This document shows positions 9,085-17,721 of a stretch of DNA of 64,000 bases, in pieces. The first letter of the stretch is position 1; each line of letters starts with the position of its first letter. Source of the DNA: JAJZGK01 sp035538795 (GTDB taxonomy: Bacteria; Pseudomonadota; Alphaproteobacteria; Rhodospirillales; Magnetospirillaceae); NCBI GenBank assembly GCA_035538795.1, contig DATLJS010000033.1:23957-87956 (forward strand). Direction: 5' to 3'. A program made the position numbers and the translations under genes. The notes beneath the pieces were generated by a model that ran no database searches, was not told the DNA's origin, and saw only the letters and a program-made list of their open reading frames with translations.

Positions 9085-9187
9085 TGCCTTGCGGCAAGGA
9101 GGAGGGACTGTTTGGCCGCAGGCTTTTTTCCCCGGCGCGGCGGCGACTTTCTCTCGGTTGAGGCATGCGCATGCGTGTCGGGGCGCA

Positions 9188-9214
9188 ACAAAAAAGCCGC
9201 CCAGGGGGCGGCTT
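9188..9214 (-). terminator. Rho-independent terminator of the CHAP-domain gene
   Basis: On the minus strand an AAAGCCGCCC stem pairs with GGGCGGCTTT and runs into TTTTTTG, about 25 bp beyond the CHAP gene stop. Confidence 0.85.
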
Positions 9215-9238
9215 TGCTGCTTAAGCGGCCAGCGTCTT

Positions 9239-9937
9239 TCAGCGCACGTGGTGCTGAACGTCCTTGTGGGCGTAAATGAAGCCGTTCAAGGGATAGACGG
9301 TTGAACCGATATCTTGGGTCGGTCCGTACCAGACGCGAACCTCGCTCCAGTCATTGGCGTCGGAAACGTCGATGACGCGCACGGCCTTTTCCACTTGGCC
9401 GCGGCGGCCGCGGATGGGGGACCAGTTGGCATGGTCGATCAGAATGCTGCGCTGGTTTTGCACCTGACGCACCACAGCGACATGGCCGTAGGGCAGATTG
9501 CCGGTCTTCGAGAAGACCATGATGGCGCCCGGCTTGGGAGCTTCGCCGCGCGGAAACAGGCCGTCGGCATTATCCCACCATTCCCAGGCATTGCCGTGCA
9601 GCCCGACGTTGGTGGCATGCTGGACATACTGCACGCAGTTGAAGCGCGGGGTCGGAGCATGCTTGGCCGAGGCGACGTTGACGTGCTTGCCTTTGCCATG
9701 ATGGTCGGCCTTCGCGGCGACGCGGGCGGCGGCATGCGCGGAAGCCGTCTGGACGTCGGGCTTCTTGTCCTGCTTATGGACCAGGACATGCTTCACGGCG
9801 GCGGTGTTTAGGTTCTGATGATGGGTCGTCTGCTTGGCGTGGGCCGGAGCAGCGCCGAAGAGGCCGGCGGCCACAAGAGCGGCCAGCAACGGGCGGCTCA
9901 GGGTGGTCTTACGAAGGATGGCGGTTCGGTTCATCAT
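9239..9937 (-). CDS. Secreted CHAP-domain (NlpC/P60-like) peptidoglycan amidase
   Basis: 232 residues with an N-terminal signal sequence (about 1-34, ending PAHA), a Lys/His/Ala-rich linker (35-85) and a CHAP domain. The putative catalytic Cys is in RFNCVQYVQ and the His in LPYGHVAVVRQV, with a nearby Asn/Asp in IDHANWSP, the classical Cys-His-polar arrangement. CHAP enzymes cleave cell-wall peptides or amide bonds. Single gene with its own terminator; upstream a 160-bp gap separates it from a divergent unknown gene. Confidence 0.85.
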   Translation of the reverse strand: MMNRTAILRKTTLSRPLLAALVAAGLFGAAPAHAKQTTHHQNLNTAAVKHVLVHKQDKKPDVQTASAHAAARVAAKADHHGKGKHVNVASAKHAPTPRFNCVQYVQHATNVGLHGNAWEWWDNADGLFPRGEAPKPGAIMVFSKTGNLPYGHVAVVRQVQNQRSILIDHANWSPIRGRRGQVEKAVRVIDVSDANDWSEVRVWYGPTQDIGSTVYPLNGFIYAHKDVQHHVR

Positions 9938-10097
9938 CGTGGGCAGGAGCCTAATCGGTTTTTCCGAACTTGGCGATAGGAAAATTGAATGTGTGAATGG
10001 GAAAAATCCGCCACCTTCCGAATTCGCTCCCTCAAGGCTTGGTGGGCGGGGCCGGCTATGCTATGCCAGGGCTTGCGATTTTTCGGAGTTCAGTCGG

Positions 10098-10502
10098 ATG
10101 GCTGTGATCTATGTGGCCCGCAGCGCGGCCCTGGGAAAATGGGGCGCGGACGTAGGGTTGGGCAAGTTCCTGTTCAAGGTCGGACTGGCCGAGGAGGCCG
10201 ATGGGGCCTTGGCGGTGTTGAAGGCCGGCATGGCCGGCGAGACCGATTGGACCGTTGTCAAACGCGAACCCTGCACCATCTCTGAAGAAGAGGTGATGGA
10301 GCGTCTGGGCAAAAAGGAAAAGATGGTCGACCCCGGTCTGTACCCGAAGATCAAGGGCTGCCTCGGCATCTTCAAGGTGAAGCCCGAGAACGTCGAGAAT
10401 CACATTCTGATCAAGAAGGCTCTGGACGGTTTCGAGGCCAAGGACTTGAAGATCAAGCCCGCTGACATCGCCAGCTATCTGATCCACAACGCCCTGCGGT
10501 GA
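10098..10502 (+). CDS. Conserved-looking hypothetical protein, 134 residues
   Basis: Soluble, Lys-rich protein with alternating helix-like segments (ALGKWGADVGLGKFLFKVGLA; GLYPKIKGCLGIFKVKP; ENHILIKKALDGFEAKDLKI). No signal peptide, no recognised domain. The ATG at 10098 is preferred over an upstream in-frame codon because the upstream stretch is not protein-like; the preceding CGGAGTT lies at ribosome-binding distance. The stop is 3 bp before the lipoprotein gene, so the two are probably co-expressed. Confidence 0.65.
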   Translation: MAVIYVARSAALGKWGADVGLGKFLFKVGLAEEADGALAVLKAGMAGETDWTVVKREPCTISEEEVMERLGKKEKMVDPGLYPKIKGCLGIFKVKPENVENHILIKKALDGFEAKDLKIKPADIASYLIHNALR

Positions 10503-10505
10503 GCC

Positions 10506-11051
10506 TTGTTCCGACCTGCCTTGTTTCTGACCGCGACTTTGCTGCTGGGTGGCTGCACCCGCTTCGATCCCGGTCTGATTGATCCGGCCGCTCCGCCGGA
10601 GGCGGCGGACCGCCATCTTGTCGGCGTCTGGCAAACCGGCGAAGGCAAAAAGGCGACTTTTCTGGATATCACCATGGAGACGCCGACGCTTTTGCGGGTG
10701 CGGGCGGTCAATAAGGGACGCTGCGATCAGGTCGCCAGTTTTTCGGCCCGTCTGGTGACGGTGGCCGAGCGGCGCTACGTCGATCTGCGCCGCGACGGCG
10801 ACAAGGACGAGATTCTGGGCGCCTATGAGTGGAAAGATGAAAATCAGTTCGATGTCTGGGGAACCGACGACGAGGTTTTTGCCAAGGAAGTGGAGCAGGG
10901 GCAAATGCTGGGCACGGTTCAGCGCAGCGACAAATCGCTGCGCGTCGAAATCCTGGCCTCGCAGGCGGTGCTGCGCGATTTCCTGAAAAAGCACCCCGGC
11001 GCGATGAAGCTCCTGGCCACCCTGCGGCGCAGCTCTGATTTTCCTTGCTGA
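10506..11051 (+). CDS. Predicted lipoprotein, unknown function
   Basis: 181 residues starting at a TTG (MFRPALFLTATLLLGGC). The lipobox LLGGC with Cys17 indicates signal peptidase II processing and lipid anchoring. The mature part is a compact charged domain (HLVGVWQTGEGKKATFLDI; RYVDLRRDGDKDEILGAYEW) that looks beta-rich, comparable in style to lipocalin-like periplasmic domains, but no family is assigned. No ATG in frame gives the signal peptide, so the TTG start is the reasonable choice. Confidence 0.65.
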   Translation: MFRPALFLTATLLLGGCTRFDPGLIDPAAPPEAADRHLVGVWQTGEGKKATFLDITMETPTLLRVRAVNKGRCDQVASFSARLVTVAERRYVDLRRDGDKDEILGAYEWKDENQFDVWGTDDEVFAKEVEQGQMLGTVQRSDKSLRVEILASQAVLRDFLKKHPGAMKLLATLRRSSDFPC

Positions 11052-11131
11052 CATATTCGAATCTCTAGACCCCGAGAACGGCTCGCGGCATTCTTGCCGC
11101 CTTGTCGCCGAGAGTTGAGGACAACACGGTC

Positions 11132-12172
11132 ATGAAACAGATCAACGTCGCCATTCTGGGGGCCAGCGGTTATACGGGCGCCGAACTGGTGCGCTTGCTG
11201 GGCGGGCATCCCTCGTTCCGCATTGCCGCCCTGACGGCGGACCGCAAGGCCGGGCTGCGCATGGCCGACGTGTTCCCCCAGTTCGTGGGCGAGGATCTGC
11301 CGGTGCTGACCACCATTGCCGAAGTCAAATGGGACGGCATTGACGCCGTGTTCTGCGCGCTGCCTCACGGCACCACCCAGGACGTCATCGCCGGTCTGCC
11401 GCAGCATGTGAAAGTGGTGGACCTGTCCGCCGATTTCCGTCTGACCAACGTTGCCGATTACGCCAAATGGTATGGCCATCACCATCAGGCGCCCGAATTG
11501 CAGAAGACCGCCGTCTACGGCGTGACCGAACTGTCGCGCGAGGCGATCCGCAAGGCTCGTCTGGTGGCCAATCCCGGCTGTTATCCCACCTGCGCCCAGC
11601 TTCCCCTGGTGCCGCTGCTGGCCGCCGGGTTGATCGACGCCGACGATATCGTCATCGACGCCAAGTCCGGCGTCAGCGGCGCGGGACGCGCCGCCAAGGA
11701 AGCGAATCTCTATACCGAGGTGACCGAGGGCATCCACGCCTACGGCGTCGCCAGCCATCGCCATGGTCCCGAGATCGACCAAGAGCTGAGCATCGCCGCC
11801 GGCAAGCCGGTGGTGGTCAGCTTCACGCCGCATCTGATGCCCATGAGCCGCGGCATGGAAGAGACCATCTATGTGAAGCTGGTCGGAAACGCCACCGCCG
11901 ACGATCTGCGCGCCGCCCTGGAGGCGAGATACGCCGACGAGCCTTTCGTCCAGATTCTGCCCGCCGGCCAAGTGCCCCAGACCCGCTTCGTGCGCGGCTC
12001 CAACCTGTGCCATATCTCGGTGCACGCCGACCGCCGCCTGGGCCGGGCCATCATTTGCTCGGTCATCGACAATCTGGTGAAGGGCGCCTCGGGCCAGGCT
12101 TTGCAGAACATGAACCTGATGTTCGGTCTGCCGGAAACCACCGCTTTGAATCTGCGCCCCGTCTTTCCGTAA
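11132..12172 (+). CDS. argC: N-acetyl-gamma-glutamyl-phosphate reductase
   Basis: Arginine biosynthesis: NADPH-dependent reduction of N-acetylglutamyl phosphate to the semialdehyde, in the cytoplasm. 346 residues. Rossmann motif ILGASGYTGAELVRLL at residues 7-22, active-site Cys in VANPGCYPT near 150, substrate block SGVSGAGRAAKE, catalytic His region YGVASHRHGPEI, and LCHISVHADRRLGR near the end. ATG at 11132 follows TTGAGGA; an upstream TTG would add 10 residues. Gamma carbonic anhydrase gene follows after 9 bp. Confidence 0.97.
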   Translation: MKQINVAILGASGYTGAELVRLLGGHPSFRIAALTADRKAGLRMADVFPQFVGEDLPVLTTIAEVKWDGIDAVFCALPHGTTQDVIAGLPQHVKVVDLSADFRLTNVADYAKWYGHHHQAPELQKTAVYGVTELSREAIRKARLVANPGCYPTCAQLPLVPLLAAGLIDADDIVIDAKSGVSGAGRAAKEANLYTEVTEGIHAYGVASHRHGPEIDQELSIAAGKPVVVSFTPHLMPMSRGMEETIYVKLVGNATADDLRAALEARYADEPFVQILPAGQVPQTRFVRGSNLCHISVHADRRLGRAIICSVIDNLVKGASGQALQNMNLMFGLPETTALNLRPVFP

Positions 12173-12181
12173 GGAGTTCGC

Positions 12182-12712
12182 ATGACCGGTCTTATTCTGC
12201 CGTACAAGGGTACGCTGCCGAAAATCGCCGATGACGCCTTCATCGCTCAGACGGCGGTGGTCACCGGCGACGTGGTGATCGGCCGGGGCAGTTCCATCTG
12301 GTACGGCTGCGTGATGCGCGGCGACGTTCACGAGATTCGCATCGGCGAGCGCACCAACATCCAGGACAACACGGTGGTCCATGTCACCCGCGGCAAGTTC
12401 GGCTGTTATATCGGCTCGGGCGTTACGGTCGGGCACAGCGCCATCCTGCACGCCTGCACCCTGGGCGACAATTGCTTCGTCGGCATGGGGGCCACGGTGA
12501 TGGATGGCGCCGTGGTGGAAAACGGCGCCATGGTCGCCGCCGGCGCTTTGGTCACGCCGGGTAAGGTGGTGAAGTCGGGCGAGCTTTGGGGCGGCAGCCC
12601 GGCCCGTTTCCTGCGTGCCTTGACCGAGGCCGAACTGGCCCATTTCCCGGTTTCCGCGGAAAATTATTACCAGCTGGGACAGGAATACCGCGAGGAGGCC
12701 GGGACCCTTTAG
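12182..12712 (+). CDS. Gamma-carbonic-anhydrase-family hexapeptide-repeat protein
   Basis: 176 residues of left-handed beta-helix repeats (VVTGDVVIGRGSSIWYGCVMRGDVH and onward). Metal-ligand histidines of the gamma-CA family are seen in VVHVTRG and in TVGHSAILHAC. The C-terminal helix (ALTEAELAHFPVSAENYYQL) is typical of the YrdA/CaiE group. Carbonic anhydrase activity is known for some members only. Short spacing to argC suggests one transcript. The stop overlaps by 4 bp the convergent response-regulator gene. Confidence 0.9.
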   Translation: MTGLILPYKGTLPKIADDAFIAQTAVVTGDVVIGRGSSIWYGCVMRGDVHEIRIGERTNIQDNTVVHVTRGKFGCYIGSGVTVGHSAILHACTLGDNCFVGMGATVMDGAVVENGAMVAAGALVTPGKVVKSGELWGGSPARFLRALTEAELAHFPVSAENYYQLGQEYREEAGTL

Positions 12713-13164
12713 GGCCGGCAGTCCCCTCGTTCTGGTGAATGGAGCGGCGCCGGCAGATATTTCTGGCGGTGCAGGTCCAGGGTCTGCTGGATGCGGCGCA
12801 TCAGGGTTTTGGTGGCGAAGGGCTTGGCGACCAGATCGTCCGCCCCGGCCGCCATCGCTTCGATCAGCCGGGCCTGATCGAAATAGCCTGTGACGAGGAT
12901 GATGGGAATCCGCGAACCGGGCTTGTCGATTTCCTGGCGGATGCGGCGGGTGAACTGGATGCCGTTCAGGCTGTCCATCACATAGTCCACCAGCAGGAAA
13001 TTGGGTTCCCAGCCGTTCGGCTCACGCAGCATGGCCAAGGCTTCGACGCAGCTTTCCGCCTGACGCACTTCCGAAACCCCGCCGTTGAGCAGAATGGTCT
13101 CGATCAGGCTGCGCATGTTGGGGTTGTCGTCGATCAGCAATATTTTGAGCTTTTTCACCATCAT
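12709..13164 (-). CDS. Single-domain CheY-like response regulator
   Basis: 151 residues: receiver domain only. Acidic pair IDDN near residues 11-13, phospho-acceptor Asp in LLVDYVMD near 59, Thr in ILVTGY and Lys in VAKPF complete the active site; no output domain follows, only a ~20-residue tail. It lies 24 bp downstream of the chemoreceptor gene on the same strand, so it probably works with that receptor, either in motor control or as a phosphate sink. Partner kinase not in the window. Confidence 0.93.
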   Translation of the reverse strand: MMVKKLKILLIDDNPNMRSLIETILLNGGVSEVRQAESCVEALAMLREPNGWEPNFLLVDYVMDSLNGIQFTRRIRQEIDKPGSRIPIILVTGYFDQARLIEAMAAGADDLVAKPFATKTLMRRIQQTLDLHRQKYLPAPLHSPERGDCRP

Positions 13165-13188
13165 CCTCTGCGCAGGGGCTACAAGGGG

Positions 13189-14880
13189 CTAGGCGATCGC
13201 CTCGGTGTTCCGCACTGTGCGCAGGAATTTACCGACTTCGCTGTCGAGGCGGTTCGATTCCAGGGTCAGATCACCGGAAACCTTCTGCACGTTGCCGGCC
13301 ACCCTGCCGATATTGTCGGTCAGGCTGTGCAGCCGTTCGATCATTCCCGTGACCTCCTGGGTGCCGCTGGCGGCCTGTTGGACGTTGCGGGTGATCTCCT
13401 GGGTGGCGGCCAGCTGCTCCTCGACGGCGGCGGCCACGGCCGATGAGGTGTGGCTGATGGTGCTGATGGTCGAGGCGATGCCGGAAATCGCCGTCACCGC
13501 CCCTTGAGTCGCCGATTGAATGTCGCGGATCTGGGTGGCGATTTCCTCGGTGGCTTTGGCCGTCTGGTTGGCCAGATGCTTGACCTCGGTGGCGACCACG
13601 GCGAAACCCTTGCCGGCCTCGCCGGCGCGGGCTGCCTCGATGGTGGCGTTCAGGGCTAAAAGATTGGTCTGGGCGGCAATGTCGTTGATGAGATTCACCA
13701 CCTCGCCGATGCGCCCGACCGAAGACGCCAGGCCGTCCATGGTCGCCGAAGTCTGGCTGGCTTCCTCCACGGCTTTATCGGAAACGGCGGTGGATTGCTG
13801 CACCTGACGCACGATCTCGGCGATGGAGGCGGTCAGCTCCTCGGTGGCGCTGGCTACGGCGGTGGTGTTGGACGACACCTGGGACGAGGCGCTGGAAACA
13901 GCGGTGGAGACTTCTCCGGCCTCGTCGATGGCGTGGATCATGGTGTCGGCGGCCTGCTGCATATCGCCGATGGAGCGCCCCATGACGTCGACCACCGTCT
14001 TGACGCTGCCTTCGAAGCCGCTGGCCAGTGTTAGCATCGTCTTGCGCTGTTCTTCCTGGGCCTGTTTTTGCAGAATCTGCTGTTCTTCGCGCAGGCGTTC
14101 GGCGCTCATGGCCTCGTCGCGCAGGACGGCGACCGATTGGGCCAGCGAACCGATTTCGTCTCGGCGCTCGGTGCCGGGCACGATCACGCTGTAATCGCCG
14201 CTGCTCAGTTGGGCTGTCGCCGCCGTCAGGGCGTTCAGGGGCAGGGTCAGTCCGCGTGTGATGACCCGGGTCACGGCGATGCTGACCGCCAGCAAAGCCA
14301 GAACGATCAGGCCGAATTGCAGGGCTTTCTTGCGAAAGACGGTTTCGACGTCATCCACATAGACGCCGGTGCCGACGATGATGCGCCACGGTTCGAAACT
14401 TAGGGCATAGGAGCGTTTCGGTGTCGGCGTCGCGTCGTTGGGCTTGATGTAGTCATAGGCGACCACGCCGCCGCCGTTGCGGGCGGCGGAAACCAGATCG
14501 CGGACGTAACGCGTGCCATCGGACGCCTGGGCGTCGAGAAAGAATTTGCCGAGACGGTCCGGGCTGCCCGGCGAGATGACGGCCTTGCCGTCGTAGTCGT
14601 AGGCGAAGATGTAATTGTCTTCGCCGTAGCGGATGCCGTCGATGATCTTGTAGGCGGCGGCCTTGGCCTCCTCCTCGGTCATCTCGCCTTGGAGCGCCTT
14701 TTGCCGATAGGCGTTGAGAATGGTTTGGGCGGCGGCAGAGAAATCCCGGGTCTCGGCGATGCGGTCCGACATCAGCGATGTGCGCAATTCCCACAGGCCA
14801 ATGCCGGAAACCAGGAGAAAACCAGTCGCTCCAACTGCAACGATTGCGAAGAGTCGGGCAAATAAACTTTCGAACCGCAT
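13189..14880 (-). CDS. Methyl-accepting chemotaxis protein with periplasmic Cache domain
   Basis: 563 residues. TM1 about 10-30, a single Cache-type sensor (DGIRYGEDNYIFAYDYDGKAV; WRIIVGTGVYVDDVE) to about 185, TM2 about 190-210, HAMP to 265, then the signalling hairpin with LINDIAAQTNLLALNATIEA and RAGEAGKGFAVVATEVK. No C-terminal CheR pentapeptide is visible. The ATG at 14880 has GGGGGAG upstream. Single-Cache receptors of this type often sense small carboxylates, but the ligand cannot be told. Operon with the CheY-like gene. Confidence 0.96.
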   Translation of the reverse strand: MRFESLFARLFAIVAVGATGFLLVSGIGLWELRTSLMSDRIAETRDFSAAAQTILNAYRQKALQGEMTEEEAKAAAYKIIDGIRYGEDNYIFAYDYDGKAVISPGSPDRLGKFFLDAQASDGTRYVRDLVSAARNGGGVVAYDYIKPNDATPTPKRSYALSFEPWRIIVGTGVYVDDVETVFRKKALQFGLIVLALLAVSIAVTRVITRGLTLPLNALTAATAQLSSGDYSVIVPGTERRDEIGSLAQSVAVLRDEAMSAERLREEQQILQKQAQEEQRKTMLTLASGFEGSVKTVVDVMGRSIGDMQQAADTMIHAIDEAGEVSTAVSSASSQVSSNTTAVASATEELTASIAEIVRQVQQSTAVSDKAVEEASQTSATMDGLASSVGRIGEVVNLINDIAAQTNLLALNATIEAARAGEAGKGFAVVATEVKHLANQTAKATEEIATQIRDIQSATQGAVTAISGIASTISTISHTSSAVAAAVEEQLAATQEITRNVQQAASGTQEVTGMIERLHSLTDNIGRVAGNVQKVSGDLTLESNRLDSEVGKFLRTVRNTEAIA

Positions 14881-15299
14881 GCTGCTCCCCCGTCCTATTT
14901 GCAACCTCTCGACAGCAAACAGAGGGGGCCAATAGGCGTTCCGTGGTATAAATGGCGAAATGACTAAATGCCTACGCGCTTCGGCTGCCTCCGGGCATGC
15001 CAAGTGTAGAGGTGTTTTGGTTGCCCGTAGACCGAGCGCCGCCCTTCTGTGCGACTCGCGCAAAGGGGGTGTTTGGCCTCTGCCTCGCCGTGTTTACGTC
15101 GCGTGGTGGGCTGGAGGCTCCGGCGCTCAATCAGTTGGAGCATTCTGACCATGTCAGCTTCCTGCTACATCGTCAAACGGTTTTTTGTTATGTGCCCTCC
15201 GTCAAGCCTAGGTATATGCCGTTTTCCAGTCGGGAAAAGGACTGCGGATATCCTGGCTTTTTATCCAGAAAGCCATTTCAATTACATGGGTTGCGGCAG
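14881..15299. other. Intergenic region (419 bp) between divergent chemoreceptor and XRE regulator genes
   Basis: No RNA gene or known regulatory motif was recognised. The frame of the XRE gene stays open back to 14997, but the translation of that stretch is not protein-like and lacks a ribosome binding site. The region must hold the promoters of both divergent genes; I cannot place them. Confidence 0.4.
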
Positions 15300-15743
15300 A
15301 TGAGCCGGGGGTTGGAGGCCCGCATACGGCGCTGTGTCGAGATCGTTGGAAATGGGCATTCCATGTCACAGAAAACTGGTATACCTCGCAGCACCCTGGA
15401 AACCTATCTGACAGGGAAGGCCGAGCCTAAAATTTCGCGGCTGGTTGCCATCGCTCAAGCGGCGGGTGTGTCGATAAATTGGCTGGCGACGGGAACCGGA
15501 GAGGAAAGCTGCGTTCCCAGGTCGTCGGATAAAGTAACGATGGATGGCGATCTGAGTGCTCTGATCGTTGACGGCATTGCTGCGGTCTATCGCCAGGAGG
15601 GGATGAAAATAGAGCCGGCTCATCTGGGACGCAAAGCGGCTCAGATCTATTCCTCGCTGGTGAACGCCTACTGCACGCCCAAAGATCGGGAGATCGGTCT
15701 GCTGGCGCTGCTGGAACAGCTTCGCGGCGAGTTGACGTCGTAG
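15300..15743 (+). CDS. XRE/CI-type helix-turn-helix transcriptional regulator
   Basis: 147 residues. The N-terminal 65 residues form a CI-repressor-like HTH: MSQKTGIPRSTLETYLTGKAEP, then LVAIAQAAGVSINWLATG, the usual end of this domain. The remaining ~80 residues (IVDGIAAVYRQEGMKIEPAHLGRKAAQIYSSLV) are helical and probably dimerise; there is no LexA-like peptidase. ATG at 15300 is chosen as the start that gives the compact HTH protein; the ribosome binding site is weak. No phage genes surround it, so it may be a remnant regulator or a chromosomal one. Confidence 0.75.
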   Translation: MSRGLEARIRRCVEIVGNGHSMSQKTGIPRSTLETYLTGKAEPKISRLVAIAQAAGVSINWLATGTGEESCVPRSSDKVTMDGDLSALIVDGIAAVYRQEGMKIEPAHLGRKAAQIYSSLVNAYCTPKDREIGLLALLEQLRGELTS

Positions 15744-15879
15744 CCCGCAGCGCGGGTATCCGCCAGGGGAGGGGGGGATGCCCGCGCTGCGCCACAGGTT
15801 CCGCCGCGCCGGCATGAGAGCGCGGTGAAGAGGCGGCAGTGGAAAGCGGCAAGGTTTGAGGGGAAGGCTTCGCTTCCTG

Positions 15880-16902
15880 CTAAATCGTTTTTTCGTACCA
15901 CCCCTTGGACCGGTTGACGATCCGAACCACCGACAGCATGACGGGTACTTCGATCAGCACCCCGACCACGGTGGCCAGGGCGGCTCCGGATTCGAAGCCG
16001 AACAGGCTGATGGCCGCGGCCACGGCCAGTTCGAAGAAATTGCTGGCGCCGATCAAGGCCGACGGTCCGGCTACGCAGTGGGCCACTCCCAGCCTTCGGT
16101 TCAGCAGATAGGCGATGCCGCTGTTCAAATAAACCTGAATGGTGATGGGTACGGCCAGCAGCAGGATGACCAGCGGCTGACGAATGATCTGATCCCCCTG
16201 GAAACCGAACAGCAGAACCAGGGTGACGAGCAAGGCGGTCAGTGACAGCGGGCCCAGGCGTTTCATGACGGTGGCCAGAGACGCGGAGTTTTTGGCGAGC
16301 AATGCCCTGCGCCACAATTGGGAAATCGCGACGGGGATCAAGATGTAGAGCAAAACCGACAGCAGCAGCGTATCCCACGGCACGGTGATGGCCGACAGCC
16401 CCAACAATAATCCGACGATGGGGGCGAAGGCGAAAACCATGACCAGATCATTCAGAGCCACCTGCGACAGGGTGAAATGCGGTTCGCCGTCGCACAGATT
16501 AGACCAGACGAACACCATGGCGGTGCAAGGCGCGGCAGCCAGCAGAATCAGACCGGCGATGTAGCCGTCGATCTGTTGCGCGGGCAGATAGGGACGGAAC
16601 AGGGTGTTGATGAAGAGATATCCCAACAAAGCCATGCTGAAGGGTTTGACCGCCCAATTGACGAACAGGGTAGAGGCAATGCCGCGCCAATGTTCCTTCA
16701 CTTGATGCAGGGCGGTGAAATCGACCTTCAGCAGCATGGGGACGATCATCAGCCAGATCAGCACGGCGACCGGCAGATTGACCTGAGCGACCTCGAAGCC
16801 GCCGATGGCGTGGAACGGGGCGGGAATGAAATGCCCCAATGCGACGCCGGCGACAATGCAAAGGGCGACCCACAGGGTCAGATAACGCTCGAACCGATTC
16901 AC
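15880..16902 (-). CDS. arsB: ACR3-family arsenite efflux transporter
   Basis: 340 residues, about ten membrane helices. ACR3 signature APCTAMVFVWSNL contains the conserved Cys needed for As(III) transport; a second family block is GASNFFELAVAAAISLFG. It exports arsenite across the inner membrane using the proton gradient. The start is GTG at 16902, overlapping the arsC stop (GTGA), which is typical translational coupling. Third gene of arsR-arsC-acr3; the symbol arsB is used loosely, since the protein is ACR3-type, not ArsB-type. Confidence 0.95.
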   Translation of the reverse strand: MNRFERYLTLWVALCIVAGVALGHFIPAPFHAIGGFEVAQVNLPVAVLIWLMIVPMLLKVDFTALHQVKEHWRGIASTLFVNWAVKPFSMALLGYLFINTLFRPYLPAQQIDGYIAGLILLAAAPCTAMVFVWSNLCDGEPHFTLSQVALNDLVMVFAFAPIVGLLLGLSAITVPWDTLLLSVLLYILIPVAISQLWRRALLAKNSASLATVMKRLGPLSLTALLVTLVLLFGFQGDQIIRQPLVILLLAVPITIQVYLNSGIAYLLNRRLGVAHCVAGPSALIGASNFFELAVAAAISLFGFESGAALATVVGVLIEVPVMLSVVRIVNRSKGWYEKTI

Positions 16903-17333
16903 TGGACTTCTCCGGCAAGCAATTGGCGGACTTTGAGTTCGATCTGGTCGTAGACGTCTCGGAAAGCCTGCAGGCGTTCCACCTCGGTCCCCTGGACGGC
17001 TGCGGGGTCGGGAAAGCCGATGTGCAGTTTGCTGGGGTGACCCGGCCAGATGGGGCAGATTTCCCCGGCGGCGTTGTCGCAGACGGTGATGACCATATCC
17101 ATCTTCGGAGCATCGGGCTGGGCAAACTCGTCCCACGACTTGGAGCGGCAGCCCTCGGTGGAATGGCCTTTCTCCTCCAGAACGGCCAGTGTCAGGGGGT
17201 TGATGCGTCCGGTGGGATGACTGCCGGCGCTGAAGGCGCGCCAAGTGCCGCCGGCCAAATCATTGATCAGGCATTCGGCCAGCACGCTGCGGGCGGAATT
17301 TCCGGTGCACAGCACCAGAACATTTTTGCGCAT
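16899..17333 (-). CDS. arsC: Arsenate reductase, low-molecular-weight phosphatase type (thioredoxin-coupled)
   Basis: 144 residues. P-loop CTGNSARS (CX5R) at residues 9-16 with the nucleophilic Cys. Redox Cys pair in VITVCDNAAGEICPIWPGHP near 84 and 92, then the general-acid region FPDPAAVQG. This three-Cys pattern matches the thioredoxin-linked ArsC family that reduces arsenate to arsenite for export by the neighbouring ACR3 protein. It lies 9 bp after arsR. Confidence 0.96.
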   Translation of the reverse strand: MRKNVLVLCTGNSARSVLAECLINDLAGGTWRAFSAGSHPTGRINPLTLAVLEEKGHSTEGCRSKSWDEFAQPDAPKMDMVITVCDNAAGEICPIWPGHPSKLHIGFPDPAAVQGTEVERLQAFRDVYDQIELKVRQLLAGEVQ

Positions 17334-17342
17334 GACGGTTTC

Positions 17343-17675
17343 CTATGAACAGCAGGAGGCCGTGGCGAGAATCAGCCGGCGGCGGTCGTCGGCCACGGTG
17401 GCGTCTCCCTCCAATCGGGAGAGTAGGGCCAGGAAGGCGCCGGCAGGATCGTCTTTCCCGGCCAGGCGATAATGGATCCAGCGCCCGTCGCGCCGCGCCT
17501 TGACCAGCCCGGCGGCTTTCAGCAGCGAGAGATGTTTCGAGACGGTGGCGGGAGCCAGTTCCAGCACGTCGGTAAGGTGGCAAACGCAGACCTCGCCGTC
17601 TTCCAGCAGCTTGAGGATGCGGATGCGGTTGCGGTCGGCCAAAGCCTTGGCGGCGGTTTCGAAGGTATCGATCAT
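17343..17675 (-). CDS. arsR: ArsR-family arsenite-responsive repressor
   Basis: 110 residues with a winged helix. The inducer-binding element EVCVCHLTDVLEL places a Cys-X-Cys pair in the recognition-helix region (near residues 31-33), the classical As(III)/Sb(III) site. DNA-reading helix APATVSKHLSLLKAAGLV and wing RRDGRWIHYRL follow. The C-terminus ATASCCS carries two further Cys. Autoregulation is expected through the palindrome immediately upstream (17692-17721). Heads the arsRC-acr3 operon. Confidence 0.95.
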   Translation of the reverse strand: MIDTFETAAKALADRNRIRILKLLEDGEVCVCHLTDVLELAPATVSKHLSLLKAAGLVKARRDGRWIHYRLAGKDDPAGAFLALLSRLEGDATVADDRRRLILATASCCS

Positions 17676-17691
17676 GCCGACAGGCTATCAT

Positions 17692-17721
17692 TAATTCGTT
17701 ATTTGGCGAAATGACGAATTA
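17692..17721. promoter_or_regulatory. Probable ArsR operator (30-bp palindrome)
   Basis: Inverted repeat with 13-nt arms (TAATTCGTTATTT and AAATGACGAATTA) differing at one position, separated by GGCG. It starts 16 bp upstream of the arsR ATG and overlaps the stop codon of the upstream transglutaminase-like gene. Position and symmetry fit an ArsR dimer site. Confidence 0.75.

Noticed and set aside
14997..15299. N-terminal extension of the XRE regulator by about 100 codons
   Set aside because: The frame is open but the translation is not protein-like, and known CI-type regulators begin close to the helix-turn-helix.
14881..15299. A 6S RNA, tmRNA or similar structured RNA in the intergenic region
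   Set aside because: No diagnostic motifs of 6S, SRP, tmRNA or RNase P RNA could be found on either strand.
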